From: an uncultured Myxococcales bacterium
Lineage (GTDB): Bacteria; Myxococcota_A; UBA9042
DNA length: 64,000 bases
Direction: 5' to 3'
Assembly (NCBI GenBank): GCA_903883645.1
Contig: CAISBR010000095.1
Span: 1 to 64,000, forward strand
Shown here: positions 1 to 8,883 of the stretch, in pieces
Position numbering within the stretch: position 1 is the stretch's first letter
Layout of the letters: each line of letters begins with the position of its first letter
The notes under the pieces: generated by a model
What the model was told of the DNA's origin: nothing
What the model saw: the letters and a program-made list of their open reading frames with translations, nothing else
Databases searched by the model: none
Made by a program: the position numbers and the translations under genes

Positions 1-116
1 ACGGCTTCGGGCAAAGCGCGGGTTGCGTGCTGCGGTCGGCGGGGAATGCGAGGGAGCCAAGTAGCCGACGAGCGCAGGTCGCTCTCTGAATAAATCAGCC
101 GTACTATCAAGTAGAT

Positions 117-137
117 GACAAGAGGGTGCGTCTTGTT
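117..137 (+). repeat. 21-bp interrupted palindrome, copy 1
   Basis: An imperfect palindrome with arms ACAAG/CTTGT around the centre AGGGTGCGT. It lies 13 bases beyond the tadC stop codon. It matches the copy at 14551-14571 at 17 of 21 positions, in the same orientation, so the two are direct repeats at the outer ends of the Tad locus. It could act as a terminator hairpin, but no T-run follows on the minus strand. The rest of bases 1-150 shows nothing recognisable. Confidence 0.55.
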
Positions 138-150
138 GGCTGCACCGCGC

Positions 151-1098
151 TCACGGCATTGGCGGGCCTCCTGTCATGTTGGGCAGGAGCAGCCGGTACA
201 CGCTGACAAACGCGGGCCCGAGGAGCACCATGAGCATGGACGGGAAGATACAGAAGATCACTGGAAACAGCAGCTTGACGGGGATCTTGGCGGCCATCTC
301 CTCGGCCCGCTGGCGCCTCTTGACCCGCAGGCTGTCCGAGTGCACGCGGAGCGCCGTGGCCACACTGGTGCCGAAGCGGTCACTTTGCACAAGGAGCGAC
401 ACGAGCAAGTCGACCTCTTCTACGCCCGTCCTCAGGGCCAGGTTGCGCAGAGCGGTCTCGCGGCTGGCGCCCGCCCGCAACTCAAGATTCACGAGGTGCA
501 GCTCTTCGGCCAAGGTGGGGCTACCAAGCGTCATCTCCGTGCCCACCCGCGCCAGGGCGGCGTCGAGGCCCAGGCCCGCCTCCACGCACACGGTCATCAG
601 GTCAATAGCATCCGGAAAGTGCTCAAAAACCTCGCGCTTCCGCAACGCGATTCGGTGCGCCAGCAGCACGTTCGGAAAGACGTAGCCCGCCGCCGCCAGC
701 ACTACGAGCCCCCCTAGAAACAGCTGCGGTGGCATCGCCATCGGGTAAAGGCTCGCCGCGACGAGGGCCGCGCCGGGCAAGGCGAACGTCAGCGCGGTCT
801 TGGCGGCAAAGAACACCACCGGCGCATTACCGCTGCGGTAACCGGCATTCATGAAGCGGACGCGGAGGCGCGACTCCTCCCAATTACCCGCCGGCAGGGA
901 CAATTTTGCCAGTGGCCCGGTCACCTCCTTCAGCTTTTGCACCCAGCCAGCGTGCGGCTCGGTCCCTGGCGTAGGGGCGGTCAGGCGCCGCAACCGCGCG
1001 ACCAGCGGCTTGCCACGGGTCTGCCAGGCCACCAGCATGGTCACCCCGGCCACCGCAACAAAGACTCCTGCCAAATAGAGCAGTTTGATGTCCATCAT
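151..1098 (-). CDS. tadC: Tad pilus inner-membrane platform protein TadC
   Basis: Second type II secretion F-like platform protein of the Tad system, expected to anchor the CpaF ATPase in the inner membrane with TadB. About 315 aa. There is an N-terminal membrane segment, a central pair of hydrophobic segments near residues 90-145, the F-domain signature HFPDAIDLMTVCVEAGLGLD, and a C-terminal hydrophobic segment. The ATG at 1098 follows GAGGTG by six bases; the reading frame extends upstream only to a TTG at 1113. It is the last gene of the cpaB-to-tadC block, 18 bases after tadB. Identification rests on the motif and on the canonical gene order. Confidence 0.9.
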   Translation of the reverse strand: MMDIKLLYLAGVFVAVAGVTMLVAWQTRGKPLVARLRRLTAPTPGTEPHAGWVQKLKEVTGPLAKLSLPAGNWEESRLRVRFMNAGYRSGNAPVVFFAAKTALTFALPGAALVAASLYPMAMPPQLFLGGLVVLAAAGYVFPNVLLAHRIALRKREVFEHFPDAIDLMTVCVEAGLGLDAALARVGTEMTLGSPTLAEELHLVNLELRAGASRETALRNLALRTGVEEVDLLVSLLVQSDRFGTSVATALRVHSDSLRVKRRQRAEEMAAKIPVKLLFPVIFCIFPSMLMVLLGPAFVSVYRLLLPNMTGGPPMP

Positions 1099-1116
1099 GG
1101 CGTCACCTCGCAATAG

Positions 1117-2088
1117 CTACACGTGCACGCGCACAATCCGGCGAATCCACACGACACCAATCACCATCGCGGCCCCTGCGGCGCCAATCACGTACGCACC
1201 CGCGTCGTCTTGCCACAGCACCGACAAGAAGGACGGGTTGATGAGCTGCAGCACCCCAGCGAGCACAAACGGCAGCACCACCAAAATACCAGCCGACAAG
1301 CGACCTTCGGCCGACAGCACGCGCACCGTGCCCTGCAGTCGCAGGCGTGCGCGAATCAGGTTGCCAATTGTCTCAAGCAATTCTCCCAGATTGCCACCCG
1401 TCTCGCGCTGGATCAGCACAGAAATCACGAAGTAACGAATGTCGTCCGTCGGCACGCGCCGGGTCAGGTTGCCAAGCGCAGTCGCGATGTCGACACCGTA
1501 GTTTACCTCTTGAAACACAATGCGAAATTCATCACAAACCGGCGCGGGCATCTCGTCGGCTACCATCCGCAGCGCACCCGGAAAGGCGTGGCCGGCTAGC
1601 ATCGCGCGGGCCATCAGGTCCAACGCATCGGGCAGTGTGCGCTCGATGGCCCCCAGGCGCTTCTTGCGCGCGTGCAGCACCAGCCATAGCGGCAAGAACA
1701 TCGCCGCCCCACCGCTGCAGAGCGCGACCCACACTGGCGCACTCGCTAGGGCCAGCGCCACCGCGGGCAGCAGGGCACAGAGGGCACTGAAGCCAAAGAA
1801 GTCGCTGGGCTTCCACGTCAAGCCTGCCTGTTGCATCAAAGTGGTGACTTGCGCAGCGTGCGGAAAATGTTTCCATATTCCAGATAGTTGCGCTGCATCG
1901 TCGCGCAGCAGTGTCGGCTCATTGGTCTGCGCCGCGCCACCGCCACTCTGGGCCACCGCCCGCAACCGCCGCTCCATACGACTCGCCTCGGGCCCACGGT
2001 TCGCGTTCCAGGCCAAATAGGCCCCCTCGACAAACAGCGCGGCTGATAAGAACCCCAAGACTGCAAATAGTGCATAAGTCAGATCCAT
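1117..2088 (-). CDS. tadB: Tad pilus inner-membrane platform protein TadB
   Basis: First of the paired GspF-like platform proteins of Flp pilus assembly; TadB and TadC together replace the single PilC/GspF of other type IV pilus systems. 323 aa. It has an N-terminal transmembrane helix, two helices around residues 95-145, a T2SF domain containing LPDALDLMARAMLAGHAFP, and two C-terminal helices. The ATG is preceded by GGAGGG. It sits 9 bases downstream of cpaF and 18 bases before tadC, so it is clearly in the same operon. Confidence 0.92.
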   Translation of the reverse strand: MDLTYALFAVLGFLSAALFVEGAYLAWNANRGPEASRMERRLRAVAQSGGGAAQTNEPTLLRDDAAQLSGIWKHFPHAAQVTTLMQQAGLTWKPSDFFGFSALCALLPAVALALASAPVWVALCSGGAAMFLPLWLVLHARKKRLGAIERTLPDALDLMARAMLAGHAFPGALRMVADEMPAPVCDEFRIVFQEVNYGVDIATALGNLTRRVPTDDIRYFVISVLIQRETGGNLGELLETIGNLIRARLRLQGTVRVLSAEGRLSAGILVVLPFVLAGVLQLINPSFLSVLWQDDAGAYVIGAAGAAMVIGVVWIRRIVRVHV

Positions 2089-2097
2089 GGCGCCCTC

Positions 2098-3456
2098 CTA
2101 CTCGTACAGACGCCGCGGGTCGAACAGCTCGTTCGGCACCACGATGCCAGAAACTCGCAGTCGCTCTATGAATTTAGGTCGAATGCCCGTCGCGCGGAAG
2201 TGGCCCATCACCGTGCCATCGGGCGTAACGCCGGCCTGTTCGAAGCAAAAGATTTCTTGGGTGGTGATCATGTCACTTTCCATTCCGGTAATCTCTTGCA
2301 AACTCACAATCTTGCGCCGGCCATCCGACATGCGCGAGATCTGCACCAGCGCCGTCAATGCCGAGGCGATCTGTTGCCGCATCGACCGCCCAGGCAGGTT
2401 CAACCCAGCCATACCAATCATGATTTCAAGCCGTGCCAGTGCATCGCGCGGTGTGTTGGCGTGGATCGTACCCATCGAGCCCTCGTGGCCCGTATTCATC
2501 GCCCACAACATGTCGATAGCCTCTGCGCCGCGCAACTCGCCAAGAATAATGCGATTTGGCCGCATACGCAGGCTGTTGCGAACAAGCAGCCGCTGCGGCA
2601 CTTCGCCCTTGCCCTCAATGTTCGGCGGCCTGGTCTCTAGGCGCACCACGTGGGGCTGCTGCAGCTGCAACTCGGCGGCATCTTCGATGGTGATAATGCG
2701 CTCATTCGCCGGGATATACCGCGACATCGCGTTCAGCAGCGTCGTCTTGCCGGTGCCCGTACCGCCCGAAATCAGGATATTGCACTTCGCCTTCACCAGT
2801 CCGCCCAGCAGCTCGGCCATCTCGGGTGTCAGGGTCTTCAGCCGGACCAAGTCCTCCATCTGCAGCGGAATCACTGAGAAACGCCGGATCGACAGCGCCG
2901 GCCCATCGATCGCCAGCGGCTTGATAATGGCATTGACACGCGAGCCATCGGCCAGGCGCGCATCGACCATCGGGCTCGACTCGTCGACACGGCGGCCCAC
3001 GCTCGACACGATTTTATCAATAATCTTCATTAAGTGTGCATCAGACTCAAAGTGCACATCGGTCAGCTCGAGCTGGCCCGCACGCTCGACATACACATGC
3101 TTGTACGTATTGACCAAAATGTCTGAGATGGTCGGGTCTGCCAGCAGCGGCTCCAGCGGCCCCAGCCCAAGCACCTCGTGCTGAATATCGCTTTGCAGCG
3201 CGCGCCGTTCCGCTTCGTTCAGCGGCAAAGTCTCTTCGCCCAGCAACCGCTCGACCGCCACCTGCAGCTCGGCGCGCACTTGCTCGGGCGTCATCGCCTC
3301 CATGGCGCGCAAGTCGATGCGCTCAAGCAGCTTTTTGTGGATTCGCGACCGCAGATCGCTGTAGTGACGCACATCCGCGGTCACCGGCAACCGCCCTGTG
3401 CTCAGTTGAAGATCCGAGTCGGTGCCACCCGATTGGAGTTGTGTGCGGAGCGACAT
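2098..3456 (-). CDS. cpaF: Tad secretion ATPase CpaF/TadA
   Basis: Cytoplasmic hexameric ATPase that powers Flp pilus extension. 452 aa, typical for the family. Residues 40-200 form the N-terminal domain; the Walker A motif GGTGTGKT is at 231-238. An Asp box and the Walker B region with RIILGELRGAEA lie near residue 305, followed by the His-box region ending in GHEGSMGTIHANTPRDAL. The start ATG follows a strong GGAGGG. It lies between cpaE and tadB, as in other tad loci. No odd residues were seen in the catalytic motifs. Confidence 0.95.
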   Translation of the reverse strand: MSLRTQLQSGGTDSDLQLSTGRLPVTADVRHYSDLRSRIHKKLLERIDLRAMEAMTPEQVRAELQVAVERLLGEETLPLNEAERRALQSDIQHEVLGLGPLEPLLADPTISDILVNTYKHVYVERAGQLELTDVHFESDAHLMKIIDKIVSSVGRRVDESSPMVDARLADGSRVNAIIKPLAIDGPALSIRRFSVIPLQMEDLVRLKTLTPEMAELLGGLVKAKCNILISGGTGTGKTTLLNAMSRYIPANERIITIEDAAELQLQQPHVVRLETRPPNIEGKGEVPQRLLVRNSLRMRPNRIILGELRGAEAIDMLWAMNTGHEGSMGTIHANTPRDALARLEIMIGMAGLNLPGRSMRQQIASALTALVQISRMSDGRRKIVSLQEITGMESDMITTQEIFCFEQAGVTPDGTVMGHFRATGIRPKFIERLRVSGIVVPNELFDPRRLYE

Positions 3457-3501
3457 GATCCCCTCCTTGGTCCATAGCGACCGTTGCAGCAGCGTCGGCG
3501 C

Positions 3502-4776
3502 TTAGGGAGACTGGTGATTCCAGAGCCCGCCAAACCAGCTCTTCTTCTTCAGCTCGGGCCGCTCCAGCAGGTCAGTCGCCATGCCGTCAAGCGCCCTCGC
3601 CACCGGGTCGCGCGGCGCAAACGCAGCCAGCGGCATCCCCTGGTTGACCGCAGCCGACACGGCCGCATAACTATTCGGCACCGTTGTCCACACCTTCGCG
3701 CCGACCGCCAACTCGATGTCTTCATTGGTGATCTCGCCCGACTTCTGATAGCGATTTACCACCAGCCGCAGCCGATCTGTGCCGTAGCCCAGCCCACGCA
3801 ACGCCTCGTAAGTCCGCTTGGCGTCGCGAATAAACGGCAGCGTCTGCTGCATAACCACATAGATATAGTCGGCGCAGTCCAGCGCCTTGACACTCACCGC
3901 ATCCAGGCTGCGCCCCATATCCAAGATCACGTACTCGTAGCGGTGCGCGGCCAGGCGAATCAGCACATCCACTTGGTCGGGGCGGACTTGCGCCGCGCGC
4001 TCCAAATCCTCGGGCGCAGCGAGCACTGCATACGTCGGCAGCACGTCGCACATCGACGCCGCCAGAAATGCACCGTCGAGCCGCGCCATGTTGTCGCTCA
4101 CCACATCGGCCAAGTTGGTCGCCGGCATGTGGTCCGTCACAAACAGCGCCGCGTCGCCAAACTGCAGGTTCAAGTCGAGCAGCGCGGTCTTGGCGCCGGC
4201 TTTGCCCAGTGCATAGCCCAGGTTCGTAGCCAAGAACGTCGAGCCGCTGCCACCCTTGCCCGCGACAAACGCCACCACCTTGCGCTTCTCTTGCGGCGTA
4301 GGTACGTGCACCACCTGATTCTCAATGTGATCCACGGCATTGCGCAGCGCCTCGGCGTCCACCGGCAAGTGCAGCACATCGCGCACACCCGTCCGCATCG
4401 CCGCAATCAAAAAGCCGGGGTCCACATTGCTCGACAGCAAGATCACCGGCATCGGCCCGCGCTCGGTCAGCACTTGCTCAAGCCGCGCCAGGTCCGTTTC
4501 GCTTTGGCACAAGGTGTGGATGACCAAGATGTCAAATTGATTGCGATCTAACACACTTGATAGCCCTGGTAGGCCGCCATCGAATAGCGACAACGTGCGC
4601 TTTGTCGGGTCGTTCAGGTCTAGAATCTGGCGGATTTCGTCCATCTGCGACTGGTCAAGCGCGAGCACGCCGATCCGCTCAACCGGACTCGTCGCTCCGC
4701 CCCCTCCTCGCGACTGTGCGTTGCCCTGGGCCGCTAACGCCGCTGCAGCGTTGCTGTTGTTGGCAAAGTTCTTCAT
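3502..4776 (-). CDS. cpaE: Tad pilus localisation protein CpaE/TadZ
   Basis: ParA/MinD-like ATPase that in known systems positions the Tad machine in the cell. The ATG at 4776 is preferred because GAGGGAGG lies just upstream. A start 60 bases further up would run into the preceding lipoprotein gene. From 4776 it has 424 aa: a low-complexity Ala/Gly leader to residue 30, an atypical receiver-like domain (35-155), then a ParA fold whose deviant Walker A reads GKGGSGST (173-180) and whose switch II region contains VILDMGRSLD. CpaE proteins commonly carry such a degenerate receiver. It is followed by cpaF after 45 bases. Confidence 0.92.
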   Translation of the reverse strand: MKNFANNSNAAAALAAQGNAQSRGGGGATSPVERIGVLALDQSQMDEIRQILDLNDPTKRTLSLFDGGLPGLSSVLDRNQFDILVIHTLCQSETDLARLEQVLTERGPMPVILLSSNVDPGFLIAAMRTGVRDVLHLPVDAEALRNAVDHIENQVVHVPTPQEKRKVVAFVAGKGGSGSTFLATNLGYALGKAGAKTALLDLNLQFGDAALFVTDHMPATNLADVVSDNMARLDGAFLAASMCDVLPTYAVLAAPEDLERAAQVRPDQVDVLIRLAAHRYEYVILDMGRSLDAVSVKALDCADYIYVVMQQTLPFIRDAKRTYEALRGLGYGTDRLRLVVNRYQKSGEITNEDIELAVGAKVWTTVPNSYAAVSAAVNQGMPLAAFAPRDPVARALDGMATDLLERPELKKKSWFGGLWNHQSP

Positions 4777-4819
4777 GGCTGCCTCCCTCTCGTGGTCGCG
4801 GCGTTGCGTACCCGGCTCG

Positions 4820-5131
4820 CTAGTAGTGACTGCCACCGATGGTGCTCACGGCGCTGCCCGCAGGCTTAGGTGGCTCTTCGAATGACTTGTAGTAGCGGTT
4901 CATCAGTGCCTCTGCGGCCCGGCCTTCGAGCCCATCGGCCTCGTCGCGCTCGCTGCGGGGCACGGTGGGTCGCGCCTGTTGCTGTGAGACGGCGTGGACC
5001 GACTCGCCCCAATGCGCGTCGAGGTACGGGCTCACACAACAGCCGCCCAGGCTCACGGCTAAGGCCAGCAGTAAAGCCCAGAAGATGCTTTGCGAAATCG
5101 ACATCTTGATGCTCTGTGCGGTGTACTTCAT
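4820..5131 (-). CDS. small Tad-locus lipoprotein
   Basis: 103-aa predicted lipoprotein. The signal sequence ends in a lipobox at LGGC near residues 28-31, and the mature part is short and polar with the block EGRAAEALMNRYYKSFEEP. GGAGG precedes the ATG. It lies between cpaC and cpaE, the place where tad loci often encode a small outer-membrane lipoprotein that assists the secretin (CpaD/RcpB position). It is much shorter than classical CpaD, so the role is inferred from position; the lipoprotein call itself is well supported. Confidence 0.75.
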   Translation of the reverse strand: MKYTAQSIKMSISQSIFWALLLALAVSLGGCCVSPYLDAHWGESVHAVSQQQARPTVPRSERDEADGLEGRAAEALMNRYYKSFEEPPKPAGSAVSTIGGSHY

Positions 5132-5168
5132 GGTGGTCCTCCGTCGCAGCTAAGGGCTGCGGGTACAG

Positions 5169-6680
5169 CTACTTCGACGGCTTCGCAGTGGCAGGCTCGC
5201 GCGGAGTCGGGTCTTTGCGCTCCGGGTTGTCGGCCTTCTTGGCGTCGTCGTCATGGGGCCCCTCGAGCTGACCGCCTAGCAAGAAGCGCGCGCGGCTCGG
5301 CTCGACAAAGCGGTCGGTCGGCAGCTGCGGCTGGCGCGTGAGCGGCCGCGCCAAGCGTGGCGTCACCACAATCAGCAGCTCCGTCTTGCTTTTCTGAAAG
5401 TCGCTGCTGCGGAACAGGGGCCCAAGCAGCGGAATTTCGCCCAGAATCGGAAAGCGCTGGATGCTTGAGCGGTAGTTATCTTGCAGCAGACCGCCGATGG
5501 CCAGCGATTGCCCTTCGCGCAACTGCACCGTCGTCGACACCGAGCGCGTCGTCAGCGTGGGCACAATCACCGAGGCGCCGAGTGCAGTATTGGCCACGGG
5601 CGAAAAGCTGACCAGCGACGAAACTGCAGAAGTAACCCGCAGATGCACGTTGCCATTGTCGAGCACCGTGGGGATGAACCGCAGCTCGACGCCGAACTGC
5701 TTCGCCTGCAGCACCGTCGTTCCGCCAGGCTGTGGCACGGGGATCAAGATCTCGCCGCCGGCCAAAAAGCTGCCCTCTTGTCCGCTGATCGCCGTCAATG
5801 TCGGTTCGGCCAGGATCTTGACCAGGCCGTCGGTCTTTTGCGCATCGATCATAAAGCTGCCGCCGTCTTGGCTGCCGAGCGGCGTTGTGGTGGGCTGCAG
5901 CAGGCCCTGCGGCAGGTCTGCGGTGTTTGCTGCAAACGGGGCGATTTTCCGCGTGGCGTTGAGGTTGGTGCCCAACGTAGTTTTGCCGCCGCCGCCGAGC
6001 AGGCCGAGCAGCGAGCTGGTCCAACGCCCGCTGGCCGTGCTCCAAGCGCCCGAGAAGTCGAATCCAAGCCGTTCGCCCATGGTGCGATTGATCTCGGCGA
6101 CCTTGACCTCGAGCATGACCTGCTGGGGGCTGGCAATTTGTAAGAAATTCAGCACTTTCTTGCCCGCATAGGCGTTAGCGAGCTCGATCGCTTTCTCGAG
6201 CCGCACCGTACTCGACACGGCGCCGGTCAACACCAGCGACTCGCCTGCGGCTTGCACCTTGATCTCGGTCTCGCCGGGCAGCACCGCCAGCAATTTCTCT
6301 TGCAGGCCCGCGGGGTCGATACCCACGGTCATGTCGACGACCCGCGACTCGTTGTTTTTGCCCCAAATGACGATGTTGGTAGAGCCCACGCCCTTGGCCA
6401 CCACGTACACTTCGTTGGGGCCCAGCAGAATCACATCGCCCACGGCGGGATTGCCTACCGACAGGCGCGTCACCGGCGATGCGAACTTGAGGACGGTCGA
6501 CTTACCCACCGCCAAGTGAAGGAATTGACTTGCATCACTGCCCGTAGGAGCGGCGATAGGCGGCTCAATGGGCGCGGTCTCGGCAAACCCAAGGCTGGCG
6601 GCGATGGCACTCAGCGCGACTGTCGCCAGTTGGGTGGCCGCGCGCGAAACTAGGAACCGAAGCGGGTAGTTGGCGTTCAT
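5169..6680 (-). CDS. cpaC: Tad outer-membrane secretin CpaC/RcpA
   Basis: Forms the outer-membrane channel through which the Flp pilus passes. 503 aa. A signal peptide ends near ALSAIAASLGFA. The pilus-assembly N domain (about 50-120) contains GPNEVYVVAKGVGSTNIVIW, a BON-like segment follows (about 125-180), and the secretin core runs from about 190 to 440 with VMLEVKVAEINR and the C-terminal LAIGGLL and PILGEIPLLGPLF blocks. The Lys/Asp-rich tail after residue 455 is not conserved. GGGGAGA precedes the ATG. It is the second gene of the block, after cpaB. Confidence 0.94.
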   Translation of the reverse strand: MNANYPLRFLVSRAATQLATVALSAIAASLGFAETAPIEPPIAAPTGSDASQFLHLAVGKSTVLKFASPVTRLSVGNPAVGDVILLGPNEVYVVAKGVGSTNIVIWGKNNESRVVDMTVGIDPAGLQEKLLAVLPGETEIKVQAAGESLVLTGAVSSTVRLEKAIELANAYAGKKVLNFLQIASPQQVMLEVKVAEINRTMGERLGFDFSGAWSTASGRWTSSLLGLLGGGGKTTLGTNLNATRKIAPFAANTADLPQGLLQPTTTPLGSQDGGSFMIDAQKTDGLVKILAEPTLTAISGQEGSFLAGGEILIPVPQPGGTTVLQAKQFGVELRFIPTVLDNGNVHLRVTSAVSSLVSFSPVANTALGASVIVPTLTTRSVSTTVQLREGQSLAIGGLLQDNYRSSIQRFPILGEIPLLGPLFRSSDFQKSKTELLIVVTPRLARPLTRQPQLPTDRFVEPSRARFLLGGQLEGPHDDDAKKADNPERKDPTPREPATAKPSK

Positions 6681-6698
6681 GATGGTCTCCCCTTTGGC

Positions 6699-7655
6699 CT
6701 AGAGTTCTTCGTGGCTGCGCGAGCCGCCCTTGATAATCTCGACTTTGTCGCGCTGCTTGACCGGAGCTGGGGCCGGCAGCGTGGTCTCGACCTTTGGCAC
6801 AGAGCGCGCTACACGCTTGTATTTGTGAGTGACTGCAGGGGCCGGCGGTGGAGCAGCCGCGGCGCTAGTGGGCGTGGGCAGAGCCGGCATCGGCGCCGCC
6901 TGGGGCGCGGCCGGCATGACCAGCTCGTCGGGCAGCACGTTCTCGTCGCCATGCAGCATAAAGAGCTTGTTCGCGCCGACCGTCGATAGGCTCGCGTTGT
7001 CGACCTGATTGCGCAGTACCAGCGAAAGCGTGCCGACACTGCGAGCAAGATCAAGCACTTCGGCCTGCTCGGGCGTGACCTCAAGCGTCACTGCATTGAC
7101 CACCTTGGGCTTGGTTTCGTCGCGGCTGGCCACCTGGGCGACCGCCAGCACCAAGATGTGCTCTAAGACAATTTTCGACACGCTGCGGCTTTTACCGCTG
7201 ACCTCCTTGATGCGGTCGTCGTCGGTATTCACCACGATATCTACATAGTTGCCAGGCAGCGCAAAGCCTGCAACACCCACAACGTCGTTGACGCGAACGG
7301 CCATGGCCCGCTTGCCGGGGCCGATTACCGCCGACAGCCCGCCCTTGCTCCCCACCGGCGCGAGCTTGGACTCGAGCAGCGGTTCCCCGCGCAATACAGT
7401 GCTGTTAACTACTCGCGTATCCAGGTTTTTTACATCGGTAAACGCGCCCGAGGGAACGTGACTCGACGGCCAGTCCGCCATCTTCACCATGTTGGGCGAG
7501 ATGCGGGCGCCGAGCTCGATGTCTGTGGCGGCCACCACCACTTTGGCCGTAGCAAGCGGCGCCTGCTCGGCCATCCAGCGCGAGGCCAGGACCACTGCGG
7601 CCAAACCGACGACGATCGACAAGACGATCATCAAGATGGCTCGTGGGCTTTTCAT
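6699..7655 (-). CDS. cpaB: Tad pilus assembly protein CpaB/RcpC
   Basis: Periplasmic, membrane-anchored partner of the secretin. 318 aa. An N-terminal transmembrane helix (about 8-25) is followed by an SAF domain (about 38-105) with AATDIELGARISPNMVKMAD, then the RcpC region with GYVD-like VGVAGFALPGNYVDIVV. The C-terminal 80 residues are Pro/Ala-rich. GGGAG precedes the ATG. It is the first gene of the seven-gene block and lies about 225 bases downstream of the predicted start point of the sigma-54 promoter at 7892-7907. Confidence 0.92.
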   Translation of the reverse strand: MKSPRAILMIVLSIVVGLAAVVLASRWMAEQAPLATAKVVVAATDIELGARISPNMVKMADWPSSHVPSGAFTDVKNLDTRVVNSTVLRGEPLLESKLAPVGSKGGLSAVIGPGKRAMAVRVNDVVGVAGFALPGNYVDIVVNTDDDRIKEVSGKSRSVSKIVLEHILVLAVAQVASRDETKPKVVNAVTLEVTPEQAEVLDLARSVGTLSLVLRNQVDNASLSTVGANKLFMLHGDENVLPDELVMPAAPQAAPMPALPTPTSAAAAPPPAPAVTHKYKRVARSVPKVETTLPAPAPVKQRDKVEIIKGGSRSHEEL

Positions 7656-8093
7656 GGCTTACTCCCTAGTGGGGGGCATAGCGTGGCCGGGAGTGCCTGT
7701 ACCCGACTTGGCTGGCCCTGCAGGGGCGCGACCGGTGGCTGCATTGTGCGCAGCTCTGTCGCGTCGGCGCGTGTGCGCAAGAGTCAGTGTGGCGGTCGCG
7801 TGCCGGGCGGGCGTACCGTCGCGGCCAGGTGCGATCGCCACCTGCCAGAACTCGCCACAGTTTGCGGTAGAGTCTGGTTGCGCAGTGGTGAAGCAAGAGC
7901 CGTGCCAAGCTGAGCAGCGGTTGCGGACCTGTCTTCCTCTTGAAATGACGTGGCTTTGTTCCTGCAGCGCGACCGGGGCTTGTCCGGCTGGCCAAAATGC
8001 CGCCTAGTTCGGCGAAATTCCCCACCCAGTCGCGTCGCAAAGGTCGGGTCCAAGACGCTCTGCCGGCAAGCTCGCCGCCTACGAAGTGCGCAA
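7656..8093. other. intergenic leader of the cpaB block
   Basis: 438 bases without a supportable gene between cpaB and the tadV fragment. It holds the sigma-54 promoter at 7892-7907 and the long 5' leader of cpaB. Open frames here lack ribosome sites and family features. No further tadV similarity was found beyond 8250, and no riboswitch was recognised. Confidence 0.6.
7892..7907 (-). promoter_or_regulatory. sigma-54 promoter of the cpaB block
   Basis: On the minus strand the sequence TTGGCACGGCTCTTGCTT gives TGGCAC-N5-TTGCT, a full match to the -24/-12 consensus. The expected start point is near 7880. It matches the promoters at 9321-9336 and 14495-14510 almost base for base. Sigma-54 promoters need an enhancer-binding protein, and none is encoded in this window near the locus. 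Confidence 0.85.
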
Positions 8094-8095
8094 AT

Positions 8096-8116
8096 GACAA
8101 CACGCACCCTTGTGTC
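8096..8116 (-). repeat. 21-bp interrupted palindrome, copy 2
   Basis: 19 of 21 positions match the reverse complement of the copy at 14551-14571. The palindrome is extended here: ATGACA at 8094-8099 pairs with TGTCAT at 8113-8118. It lies 33 bases downstream of the stop codon of the tadV fragment and about 190 bases upstream of the cpaB sigma-54 promoter. Confidence 0.65.
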
Positions 8117-8148
8117 ATCTATCGATTCTAGCTGCAGAAACTGTACAT

Positions 8149-8250
8149 TCAGGCCCAGCTCGCAGCCGTGTCGCCCGCAATGGCCACAGCGCAAGGCAGC
8201 CGGCCGGCCGACACGCGGACCTGGTCGAGCTGCGACATATCGCCGACGGC
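8149..8250 (-). pseudogene. tadV C-terminal fragment (duplicated remnant)
   Basis: Read on the minus strand this stretch encodes VRVSAGRLPCAVAIAGDTAA and ends in TGA at 8149-8151. That matches the TadV C-terminus VRVSAGRLPYAVAIATGTAA. It carries no start codon, no prepilin-peptidase catalytic motifs and no upstream part of the gene, so it is a remnant of a tandem duplication. The stop comes seven codons earlier than in intact TadV. It cannot be a working peptidase. Confidence 0.85.
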
Positions 8251-8275
8251 CTTAGGCTCTGCTAGCGAGGCCTAC

Positions 8276-8296
8276 GACACGACGAACCCTTGTGTC
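8276..8296 (-). repeat. 21-bp interrupted palindrome, copy 3
   Basis: Matches the reverse complement of the copy at 14551-14571 at 20 of 21 positions; the arms GACAC/GTGTC are perfect. It begins 11 bases after the tadV stop codon, so it could serve as a transcription end hairpin for flp1-tadV, but it has no T-run. Confidence 0.65.
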
Positions 8297-8307
8297 AGGT
8301 GATGATT

Positions 8308-8883
8308 CTAGAATAGAAAACTGTGCGTCCAGGCCTGGTACGCAGCCGTGCCGGTCGCAATGGCCACGGCGTAGGGCAGCCGGCCGGCCGACACGCGGAC
8401 CTCGCCAAACTGCGGCACGTCGCCGACGCCCAGGCGTGCCACTCCAGAGGCCAGCAAGGTCTTCACGTTGCGCAGCATGGCCGGCGCGACACGCCAGTGC
8501 AGTGCAGCTGCCACGGCCAGAAAGCCGCCCGCGACCAAGGTGGCCAGTGCCGCCCCCAAGCTCGCGCTCGGCCCCAAGAAAGCGCCGACGACGGCCATCA
8601 GCTTGACGTCGCCCGCGCCCATCGCGCCCATGCCGTACAGGGGCAGTAGGGTGCCCAGGCCCACCGCGGCGCCGGCCATGCATGGTCCCCAGCCGAGTGG
8701 CCCATCGAGTCCTTGGCTGGGCGGGGCTACCACGCCGTTGCAGAACAGGGCGAGCGCCAAGCCGGCAAGAATCAGACGATTGGGGATGCGCCGCGACTTC
8801 AGGTCGCAGTAGACGGCGACAGCCAAGACGCCAGACAGGCAAGCGCTATGCAACAGGTTAAAATCGCTGTTGTCGATGGCCAT
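8308..8883 (-). CDS. tadV: Flp prepilin peptidase TadV/CpaA
   Basis: Inner-membrane aspartyl peptidase (A24 family) that trims Flp prepilin and the TadE/TadG pseudopilins. 191 aa with about six hydrophobic segments, typical of the short TadV type that lacks a methylase domain. The two catalytic Asp motifs are visible: CDLKSRRIPN with Asp27, and GAGDVKLM with Asp92. The frame stays open far upstream over flp1, but the ATG at 8883 has GAGG six bases before it and starts directly at the first helix. It lies 151 bases downstream of flp1. Its 3' end has been duplicated downstream. Confidence 0.92.
   Translation of the reverse strand: MAIDNSDFNLLHSACLSGVLAVAVYCDLKSRRIPNRLILAGLALALFCNGVVAPPSQGLDGPLGWGPCMAGAAVGLGTLLPLYGMGAMGAGDVKLMAVVGAFLGPSASLGAALATLVAGGFLAVAAALHWRVAPAMLRNVKTLLASGVARLGVGDVPQFGEVRVSAGRLPYAVAIATGTAAYQAWTHSFLF

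Larger units (their letters stand above)
8096..8250 (-). repeat. tandem duplicate of tadV 3' end plus palindrome
   Basis: Bases 8096-8250 align without gaps to 8276-8430 at an offset of exactly 180. By eye 54 of 60 positions agree over 8161-8220 and 40 of 60 over 8101-8160. The unit includes the C-terminal codons of tadV, its stop region and the 21-bp palindrome. Conservation is highest over the codons and the palindrome, and lowest in the spacer. Confidence 0.85.
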
